Below are positions 1 through 7,205 of a stretch of 10,601 nucleotides of DNA, in pieces; the stretch's first letter is position 1, and each line of letters begins with the position of its first letter. This stretch comes from Bdellovibrionales bacterium (lineage in GTDB: Bacteria > Bdellovibrionota > Bdellovibrionia > Bdellovibrionales > UBA1609), in the NCBI GenBank assembly GCA_020435025.1, contig JAGRAG010000092.1:1-10601 (forward strand). Direction: 5' to 3'. Position numbers and translations under genes: made by a program. Below the pieces are notes generated by a model. The model was given only the letters and a program-made list of their open reading frames with translations. It searched no databases and was not told where the DNA came from.

Positions 1-1
1 C

Positions 2-3000
2 CTCTCTGACGCAAAGGCGGCTCAATTAGTTTATTTTGAAGCTCCATTTCCGGTTGGGCAAAGTGTTCAAATCCGTGTAAAGGGTCCTGTGCAGGATGAA
101 ATGGGAAGGTCGTTGAATAATCATTCAGAGTTTCCTTTAAATGTCGAAATTACCGATGCGCCGGCACTGGTTGCCTTTAGCTCTTCGTTTGGAATCCTAG
201 ATTTTCAGAAAAAAAGCGCCGTTACTTACCTTCCAGTGACGGTAAGAAATGTCGAGACAAAGCTCTTAGTAAGTGAGCCGAGTGCCTCTTCGCAGATTAC
301 AGCAAGTGCGGCGACTCAGAAGTACGGATTCAGTGAGTTTTCTCAGGTGGTTTCCTGGTTAAAGAAAGTCAGTTTGTCTCCCGCCAGCGAAAAATCAGAA
401 TTAGGAGCACAAAAAAGAGACTTCCAGGTTCCTCTCATTGAGAAAAACAAAAAAGGAGAATCTGTACCTTTGCAGGTGGTGGGGATTCCATTGCAAGGTA
501 AAGGATTTTTTGTAACAGAGGTTCTAAGTCCGAAGCTTGCATCTTCTCAGAAGGTTCAAAAAAATCAAACTACCCCTTATATTAGAACAACATCCCTGGT
601 GACAGATCTAGTAATTCACCTTAAGCAGGGAAATGATTCAAGCCTGATTTGGGTGACGGATCTCAAATCTGGAAAGCCGGTTTCGGGTGCGCAAGTTTCC
701 CTAGCTGATTGCAAGGGAGAAGTTCGTTGGTCAGGATCTACGTCCCCTTTGGGTGTAACGAAAGTGGATGCTCAACTTGGACAGTTAATAACAAGTCAAT
801 GTGTGAATGATGAGAATCGCTGGAGTGCCAATCGTTATGATCAAGGATTTTTCGTGGTTGCGAAAAAGGGAGACGACTTTTCATTTACTCACTCGTCGTG
901 GAACGACGGCATTACTCCATGGCGTTTTGGAGTTCCTGCTGATTACAGTTCAGACATTCACTATCCAAAATCAAACATAGTGATTCACGGTGTCTTTGAT
1001 CGCCCCCTTTATCGCTCTGGAGAAGAAGTTTACGTTAAGTATCTTGCTCGAAAGAAAGTAGGTGATGGATTTGTTATTCCAGAAAAAAATCTTTTGCCTA
1101 CTGAGTATTCAATAGAGGATCCATTAGATGGCAAACAGATCCACAATGGGAAACTGAAATGGGATGCTCAGCGAGGTGAGGTGAGTGTTTCCTGGGTGAT
1201 ACCTAAAGATGCGCTTGTAGGAAGTTATTATATTAATCTGTCAGAGCCAAAATCTGACAAGTATTATGGTGGTGGCCAAGTTCAGGTTTCGCAGTTTAAG
1301 GTTCCTAATATGAAGGGTCAGCTACAGTTAACGGCGAAACGACCTTTTCCTAGCCACGAGGTGGACGCAGACTTTTTGTTAGGTTACTCGAACGGAGGTC
1401 CTGCGCAAAGTTGGCCAGTACAATTGAGTTATACTGTTTCTGAAGTCAGTGATATTAATGTTAAAGAGTATGATTGGATGGCGTTTGCCAACGGATCGTA
1501 TCAGAAGACCGAAAAACCGGCGCCAAGCCAACCGAAAACAGTGACAAAAAATATGAAGCTCGACCAGAATGGATCTGGACACTACACAATAGATTTAACG
1601 GGTTATGACCTAACTAAACCTTATGTGGTTCAATCTGAACTTATTTATAGAGATTCAAATGGCGAAGTGAACACACTTTACTCCAAAGATGATGTTTGGC
1701 CGGCATCACATATTGTTGGGTTAAAGGGAAGTCAACAACCTGCCAAAATGAAGCAACTGCGCTTTAATGTAGCCGTTGTTAATAGCGAGAAAAAGTCAGC
1801 CTTTAACGAAGTGGAGGCTCCCCAGTTTTTTATCTACCGTGAGGAAACGTACAGTGTTTCTCGACGTATCCCTGGTGGGTTTTATGAGCAAGAAAGCCAC
1901 ACTGTTTTAACCCCCGTGACTGCGGCTGTCACCTGTGGAAAAGATTTAGAGTCCCCTCTGTTTTTGGACTGTCAAATGACTGTAAATAAGGGGGGAGACT
2001 ATATCGTCGAGGCACAAATTAGCAAAAACAATCAAGTCCTCAGTACGGCTCACACTCGTTTATTTGCCTCTAGTAAAGACCCTAACGACTTTGCTCCAGA
2101 AATTACGAAAAGTGATCGCATTGATTTGATTCCTGACAAAAAGGAATATCGGGCTGGAGAGCTTGCGCGCTTTCAATTAAAGACACCTTTTGCCAAAGGA
2201 CAGGTGCTGGTGACGGTTGAAAGAGAGGGCGTGATGGAGCACTTTGTAAAGACGGTTTCTCGAAGTCAGCCGTTTTTTGAATTGAAGGTCAAAAAGTCAT
2301 GGACTCCTAATGCCTTTATTAGTGCCGTTGCCGTTCGGGGGCGTGCCGGCGAAGGACCAAAGCAAGTAGGGGCCATTGATCTCAATAAACCCTCTTTTAA
2401 AATGGGACTTACACAAATTAAGGTGAACTGGGATGTGAACCGGTTAGATATGAAGGTCACAACTGTAGGTGACACCTTTAGACCTCGTCAAAAAGTAAAA
2501 ACAAATTTCATCGTTCGAAGATCCCAAGATGGAAAAGTCGCTGCCAAAAGCCGGTTGATTGTCGCGATGGTTGATGAGTCTTTACTGGAAATTAAAAGTA
2601 ATGACTCATGGAATTTGTTAGAAAAGATGATGCGTGAACGATCGCTACAAGTATTCACCTCTACAGGTAAATTGCAAATTGTCGGTCGTCGGCATTTTGG
2701 TCTGAAAGCCACGCCACATGGCGGTGGTGGAGGGATGGCTCCTACCAGAGAACTTTTTAATACCTTGGCGTATTGGAATGATCAGGTTGAGACGGACGAA
2801 AACGGAGTGGCTAATCTGGAGATCCCTATTCACAGTGACTCGCTGACGACCTTTCGTATCGTTGCCGTGGGTTATCAGGGAAGCGATCTTTTTGGTACGG
2901 GATCGACTACAATTCGGACAGCCATTGATGTTATGGTGCAATCGGGAATGCCGGCGGTTCTAAGAGACCGTGACAGAATAGTTCCTGATTTTACACTCCG

Positions 3001-4765
3001 AAACACGACGAAAGAGAGTAAAGAGCTTTCGGTTCAGGTGGATTGGAGATTTTCTACAAAAGGAACTTTGAAATCAGATTTGCGGCAATCACAAAAGGTA
3101 ACTTTAGGTTCAGAAAGCAGTGCTCGCATTCAATTGAGTGAAGTGAGCGTTCCAGAAGGAACAGACCGTGTTGAGTACACGTTAACATTACTCGATAAAA
3201 ATGGAAAAGTTGTAGATCGAGTGAAACAGTCGATACCCATATATGAGTCTGTCGAAGTCGTGCCCACTATGGCGGCCCTTGAGCAGCTCGAGTTTGGTAA
3301 GGAAGTGAATTTTGAAATCGCACGTCCTCAGGATTCTTTGAAAGGACGTGGAGGCATTGAAGTAAGAAAAAGTGCGACCCTCATCGGATCTTTATCGGCC
3401 TTTGAGGAGTTTAAGAGACTGCAAAAGTTTGAAGATATGGAGTCTCGATTAGCTGTAGCCGTTTCTGATCGCGATGCGAGCAGTTGGTCGAACTTGATAC
3501 GGGATATCGAGCAGGGGCAGTATCTTGATGATCGTGGTTTGGTGAAACTCTTTAAACTCTCGCAAAATGGGAGTGCATGGCTAACGTCCTTAGTTATGAT
3601 TGCTGCTAAAAAGTCAAAGCAACAGTTTGACAAATCTATAGAGGAGAAGATCTTAAACGCAGTAAGAGAACAGTTCCAAGAAGGAAGAGGAGCGAAATCT
3701 CAATCCCTTCCTGGATTGATTCGTATGGCTCGTGCTCTGGCTCTTTACGATGCGATTTCCGAATCAGAGATAGCAGGCCTAGAATCTTTGAACAATGGTC
3801 CAGAGAATTGGAAACTGAGTGAAGTCTTGGATTGGATGCTGTCCTACAAGGAAATAGGTTCTGCAAATTATACTCGTGCGAAGTCTCTTAGTTATAAGAA
3901 AGTGAAGGAACAGATGGTTTTTCAAGGACGGGCTGCTGTACTTCCTACGAGTTCTGCAATTTACTATGAAAATGATCGTGGGGTACAAGCAGGATGGATA
4001 GACTGGTATTTGCAAGAAACGTCGGATTTTTCTAAAACTAAAGATACTGTGATTATTCCGTTAACATTGGGGCTCGTAAACAGTTTAAAGCAGACAAGGG
4101 GTTATTGGCCACTGGCCACCTCAAATATTTGGTCTTTCTATGCTTTGAACCACTTTGCGCAGGTTTTCGAACAAGTCCCGGCCCAAGGAATAACGGAGCT
4201 GGTTTGGAAGGAAAGTGGAGGTACTAAAACGACAAAGCATCTTTTACAAAAAAGTTCTGGCGAGTTAGGTTTACCGTGGCCAGAAGTCAATGGTGATTTG
4301 ACCGTCAAACATAAAGGACAAGGGGCACCTTGGTTGCAATTATTAGGAAGTGCCGCCTTAGCCCTTAAGGATAAAATTGAGGCAGGGTTTTATGTAGAAA
4401 GCACAGTTCGTAAGACGAAAGGAAATTCAGACCCCAGTTGGAAAATCGGTGATGTTTATCAAGTGGATTACAAGGTTAAGTCGAACTCCAGTGTTCCTTC
4501 AGCAAGAGTCTTTATTCCCATTCCATCTGGGGCGACCATTTTGAGCTCCCACGCGAGTCACTTCGAAGATTTTAGACAAGAGACTTATGAAGGCTATCGG
4601 GGTGTTTTTAGTTCATTACGGGCTGGAGAAACAGTTACCATCACATTAAATGTCCGTTTGAATAATGCTGGTCTGTTTCGTCTGCCTTCCGCTCAAGTAC
4701 AGTCAGTTTACTCTCCGGAGATGCGCTATGTTTCTCCTGTGAGCGAGTGGACAGTTTCCTTCTAG
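2..4765 (+). CDS. Alpha-2-macroglobulin family protein (YfhM-like), 5' end outside window, thioester motif lost
   Basis: The frame is open from base 2, so the gene begins upstream; the GTG at 89 is internal and is not taken as a start. 1587 residues are visible (numbered from base 2), a normal size for a slightly truncated bacterial A2M. These are large periplasmic, usually lipid-anchored proteins of stacked macroglobulin (MG) domains that trap proteases after bait-region cleavage. Seen here: an MG domain near 200-260 with WVTDLKSGKPVSGAQVSL; an MG2-like motif FDRPLYRSGEEV (332-343); a Gly-rich run HGGGGG at 906-911 followed by TRELFNTLAYWNDQ and DSLTTFRIVAVG, typical of the bait/MG7 part; a helical thioester-type domain near 1115-1470 ending in a YWPLATSNIWSFYAL stretch; and the C-terminal family signature RLNNAGLFRLPSAQVQ then YSPEM (1552-1574). 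Only four cysteines are visible (237, 267, 645, 657), and none lies in the thioester domain. The N-terminal signal or lipobox is out of view. It forms an operon with pbpC downstream. Family assignment is very secure; whether it still traps proteases covalently is doubtful. Confidence 0.95.
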   Translation, partial: LSDAKAAQLVYFEAPFPVGQSVQIRVKGPVQDEMGRSLNNHSEFPLNVEITDAPALVAFSSSFGILDFQKKSAVTYLPVTVRNVETKLLVSEPSASSQITASAATQKYGFSEFSQVVSWLKKVSLSPASEKSELGAQKRDFQVPLIEKNKKGESVPLQVVGIPLQGKGFFVTEVLSPKLASSQKVQKNQTTPYIRTTSLVTDLVIHLKQGNDSSLIWVTDLKSGKPVSGAQVSLADCKGEVRWSGSTSPLGVTKVDAQLGQLITSQCVNDENRWSANRYDQGFFVVAKKGDDFSFTHSSWNDGITPWRFGVPADYSSDIHYPKSNIVIHGVFDRPLYRSGEEVYVKYLARKKVGDGFVIPEKNLLPTEYSIEDPLDGKQIHNGKLKWDAQRGEVSVSWVIPKDALVGSYYINLSEPKSDKYYGGGQVQVSQFKVPNMKGQLQLTAKRPFPSHEVDADFLLGYSNGGPAQSWPVQLSYTVSEVSDINVKEYDWMAFANGSYQKTEKPAPSQPKTVTKNMKLDQNGSGHYTIDLTGYDLTKPYVVQSELIYRDSNGEVNTLYSKDDVWPASHIVGLKGSQQPAKMKQLRFNVAVVNSEKKSAFNEVEAPQFFIYREETYSVSRRIPGGFYEQESHTVLTPVTAAVTCGKDLESPLFLDCQMTVNKGGDYIVEAQISKNNQVLSTAHTRLFASSKDPNDFAPEITKSDRIDLIPDKKEYRAGELARFQLKTPFAKGQVLVTVEREGVMEHFVKTVSRSQPFFELKVKKSWTPNAFISAVAVRGRAGEGPKQVGAIDLNKPSFKMGLTQIKVNWDVNRLDMKVTTVGDTFRPRQKVKTNFIVRRSQDGKVAAKSRLIVAMVDESLLEIKSNDSWNLLEKMMRERSLQVFTSTGKLQIVGRRHFGLKATPHGGGGGMAPTRELFNTLAYWNDQVETDENGVANLEIPIHSDSLTTFRIVAVGYQGSDLFGTGSTTIRTAIDVMVQSGMPAVLRDRDRIVPDFTLRNTTKESKELSVQVDWRFSTKGTLKSDLRQSQKVTLGSESSARIQLSEVSVPEGTDRVEYTLTLLDKNGKVVDRVKQSIPIYESVEVVPTMAALEQLEFGKEVNFEIARPQDSLKGRGGIEVRKSATLIGSLSAFEEFKRLQKFEDMESRLAVAVSDRDASSWSNLIRDIEQGQYLDDRGLVKLFKLSQNGSAWLTSLVMIAAKKSKQQFDKSIEEKILNAVREQFQEGRGAKSQSLPGLIRMARALALYDAISESEIAGLESLNNGPENWKLSEVLDWMLSYKEIGSANYTRAKSLSYKKVKEQMVFQGRAAVLPTSSAIYYENDRGVQAGWIDWYLQETSDFSKTKDTVIIPLTLGLVNSLKQTRGYWPLATSNIWSFYALNHFAQVFEQVPAQGITELVWKESGGTKTTKHLLQKSSGELGLPWPEVNGDLTVKHKGQGAPWLQLLGSAALALKDKIEAGFYVESTVRKTKGNSDPSWKIGDVYQVDYKVKSNSSVPSARVFIPIPSGATILSSHASHFEDFRQETYEGYRGVFSSLRAGETVTITLNVRLNNAGLFRLPSAQVQSVYSPEMRYVSPVSEWTVSF

Positions 4766-4772
4766 GGTGAGG
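4766..4772 (+). promoter_or_regulatory. Ribosome binding site of pbpC
   Basis: GGTGAGG directly follows the A2M stop codon and lies 7 bases before the ATG at 4780. This spacing favours ATG 4780 over the TTG at 4777 (4-base spacing) and over the in-frame ATG at 4795, which has no purine-rich sequence in front of it. Placing the site in the short gap between the genes supports co-translation of the pair from one mRNA. Confidence 0.6.
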
Positions 4773-4779
4773 CGCATTG

Positions 4780-6936
4780 ATGGTCTCTCCAACGATGAGT
4801 ACCAAGAAAGCCAAGGCAATAGCCATTGCTTTGGCTGTGTTATTAGTTGGTTCGTTTGGTTGGGACTTGTGGTTTATTCCTAGTTTTTTAGAAGTAAAAT
4901 CTCAATATAAACCAAGTGATCGTATTTTGTTAGATCGCCACGGGCAAGTCTTGCACGAACTTAGAAAAACCTTTGAGGTTCGTCAGTTAGAGTGGATTGC
5001 TGCTGAGAGAGTTCAACCCTATTTTTTGCAGGCATTGAAGAAAGCGGAAGATCGACGATTTGATTATCACTTTGGAGTAGATCCCATCTCATTAGGTAGT
5101 GCTTTTTTAAATTGGATAGGAGAGCCCTCATACTCTAGAGGGGCGAGCACACTGACGATGCAAATGGTGCATTTAATAGACGATTTGTATCATCAAAAAT
5201 CACTAGCAAATCGCTACATCAAAAAAATTCGTCAAATTATTTTGGCCATCGGGTTTGAATTAAAGTGGAGTAAAGAAGAGATTCTTTCGGCTTACATAAA
5301 TTTGGTCCCTTTACGAGGAGAGATATCAGGATTATCCGCTGCCAGTTTTGGAATGTTTCAAAAAAGCCCGGCGCGACTAAGTCTTGCGGAATCGTCTGTT
5401 TTGGTATCACTTATTCGAGCTCCCAATGCCGCTCTTGATGTTGTGGCTGCCCGAGCACAGACTCTCTGTGCAGAAGTGAGTCCAGCCAGTCAAGAGTGCC
5501 AGTTGATTCAAGAAGCTGTTTCTAAATTAGATTCCCAGTATAGCATTCAAAAACCAATTCAATTGGCCCCAGTGCTCGCAGAAAGGGCTTTTAGTGAGTA
5601 TCCTAAAGAGGCGACGGTCATTACCACAGTAGATAGGAGTATTCAGTTTGCTGCGGAAAGAGCTTTGCTGTCGCATGTGCGGCGGCATATGAAGCAGAAT
5701 ATGAAAGATGGGGCAGTTGTTGTTTTGGACAATGAGAGTGGAGAGGTGTTAGCCTATGTCTCAAATACAGGAACCTATTCTACGGCTTATCACGTGGATG
5801 GTGCGTATGCTCTGAGACAGGCGGGATCGGTGTTAAAACCTTTTCTTTATGCTGACGCTATTGAAAAGAAAATACTAACTGGAGCTACATTGATTGATGA
5901 CAACCCGACAAATGTGCCGGTTTCAACAGGGGTCTATAGCCCACAAAACTATGATGAAAAGTTTCATGGGTTGGTAACAGTAAGAAAGTCCTTATCCAAT
6001 TCGTTAAATATACCGGCCGTTAAAACATTAGGTTTTATCGGGGGGGCTTCGGAGTTTTTAAAAACCTTAAAAAGTGTTGGGTTAGAGACGGCTTTACATG
6101 ATGATTTTTATGGTCCGTCGTTAGCTTTAGGAGCCATCGAAATCCGACTTTTAGAGATAGCCAATGCTTATCGAGTTTTGGCAAATGGTGGAGTCTATTC
6201 TCCTTGGGTTCTTTTCAGACCTTCCGGGATGAGGACGGAAGACCGGAGTTCAACAAGGGTGTTTTCGGAAGGTACGAGTTTTATTGTTTCTGACATTTTG
6301 TCAGACCGTGTTTCTCGCAGTGAGAGCTTTGGGTTAGAAAATGCTTTGACCACTAAATTTTGGACAGCTGCAAAGACAGGAACAAGTAAAGATATGCGTG
6401 ACAACTGGTGCATCGGTTACTCTCAAAAATATACGGTTGCAGTTTGGTCTGGTAATTTTTCGGGTGAGCCCATGTGGAATGTTTCTGGGGTCGATGGTGC
6501 GGCGCCTGTGTGGAAAGAAATTATGATCTATCTTCATAAAAGAAATTCCAGTTTTGCTCCAAAGAGCCCTGACACGGTTGTCTCCCGATCTTTATATTTA
6601 AGTCCACTTCGCAAATCCATCAATGAGTGGTTTCTTCAAGGTACGGAACCGCAGGGATCTCTATTAGAAGCAGCTCCTCAAGAGCACTATAAGATTTTGT
6701 CGCCAGTATCGATGGAACGATTTGCACTTCATCCAGATATTCCTAAGGCTTACCAAAAAATTGCATTTCGTTTTGCTACCGACAATCAAAAGATTTGGGT
6801 TTTTTTAAATGTTGAAAAGCTCGGAACCGCCGATCAAAATCATTTATGGATACCCGTTCCTGGTGAGCACCGTTTGGATTTAAAAGATGAAGGCGGCAAA
6901 GTGTATGACTCTGTCACCTTTTCTGTAAAGCATTGA
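4780..6936 (+). CDS. pbpC: Penicillin-binding protein 1C: peptidoglycan glycosyltransferase/transpeptidase
   Basis: A 718-residue class A PBP, a little shorter than E. coli PBP1c (about 770). It is predicted to polymerise lipid II into glycan strands and cross-link them on the periplasmic face of the inner membrane. Order of parts: short basic N-terminus; one membrane anchor (about 11-32); GT51 glycosyltransferase domain with the catalytic-Glu motif EDRRF (E90), H97-G99-D101, RGASTLTMQ (120-128) and KEEILSAYIN (165-174); transpeptidase domain with active-site SVLK (S350, K353), SLN (408-410) and KTGTS (532-536); and a C-terminal BiPBP_C-type domain (about 634-718, ILSPVSMERFALHPD and PVPGEHRLDL), which marks the PBP1C subfamily. 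All catalytic motifs are intact, so it should be active. The gene starts 14 bases after the A2M stop, the classic A2M-pbpC operon, in which PBP1C is thought to repair cell wall damage while A2M deals with proteases. ATG 4780 is chosen for its ribosome binding site. Confidence 0.95.
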   Translation: MVSPTMSTKKAKAIAIALAVLLVGSFGWDLWFIPSFLEVKSQYKPSDRILLDRHGQVLHELRKTFEVRQLEWIAAERVQPYFLQALKKAEDRRFDYHFGVDPISLGSAFLNWIGEPSYSRGASTLTMQMVHLIDDLYHQKSLANRYIKKIRQIILAIGFELKWSKEEILSAYINLVPLRGEISGLSAASFGMFQKSPARLSLAESSVLVSLIRAPNAALDVVAARAQTLCAEVSPASQECQLIQEAVSKLDSQYSIQKPIQLAPVLAERAFSEYPKEATVITTVDRSIQFAAERALLSHVRRHMKQNMKDGAVVVLDNESGEVLAYVSNTGTYSTAYHVDGAYALRQAGSVLKPFLYADAIEKKILTGATLIDDNPTNVPVSTGVYSPQNYDEKFHGLVTVRKSLSNSLNIPAVKTLGFIGGASEFLKTLKSVGLETALHDDFYGPSLALGAIEIRLLEIANAYRVLANGGVYSPWVLFRPSGMRTEDRSSTRVFSEGTSFIVSDILSDRVSRSESFGLENALTTKFWTAAKTGTSKDMRDNWCIGYSQKYTVAVWSGNFSGEPMWNVSGVDGAAPVWKEIMIYLHKRNSSFAPKSPDTVVSRSLYLSPLRKSINEWFLQGTEPQGSLLEAAPQEHYKILSPVSMERFALHPDIPKAYQKIAFRFATDNQKIWVFLNVEKLGTADQNHLWIPVPGEHRLDLKDEGGKVYDSVTFSVKH

Positions 6937-7155
6937 TTGAAAAAATGTCTTGTAAGAAACTTCCAAATAAAAAAGCGTGCAGCTCATTCGTTTGTTGTTA
7001 ATCAAAAGTGGGTTCTGGATAATTCATATATTGGAATTTGGGTGCCATTTGGACTCATCTATTCCTGCCAGACTTAAAAGATTCCATAAAGAACAGAACT
7101 CATCACGAGAGTATTTCAGGAGTTCCATCTCAGCTATTCTATATGCCTATATAAA

Positions 7156-7174
7156 AAGGGATCAAGGATCCCTT
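7156..7174 (-). terminator. Hairpin terminator of the ABC1-kinase-like gene, possibly shared with pbpC
   Basis: A perfect 8-bp inverted repeat (AAGGGATC, 3-base loop, GATCCCTT) lies 32 bases past the stop of the leftward gene. Read leftward, the stem runs into TTTTT followed by ATATA, as in an intrinsic terminator. Read rightward it is followed only by ATTTCT, a weaker U-tract, so it could also stop transcripts from pbpC 220 bases upstream, but less surely. A 3-base loop is small for a terminator. The position between two convergent genes fits the role. Confidence 0.55.
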
Positions 7175-7205
7175 ATTTCTATCAAGAAGCTGTGAACAAA
7201 AGAAT

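Noticed and set aside
89..91. GTG as start of the A2M gene
   Set aside because: The same frame is open to base 2 with family-like sequence (FEAPFPVGQSVQIRVKG), so the gene continues upstream of the window.
3275..3286. ALEQ in the A2M, resembling the CLEQ thioester motif with Cys changed to Ala
   Set aside because: It lies about 50 residues before the expected thioester site, in the strand preceding the GGIEV segment that leads into the helical domain. The SR anchor after the true site is found further on, so the resemblance looks like chance.
6977..7195. 72-codon GTG frame on the + strand after pbpC
   Set aside because: It has no ribosome binding site, runs through the terminator hairpin, and its product is unrecognised and rich in Ile/Leu/Lys from AT-rich DNA. 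Likely chance.
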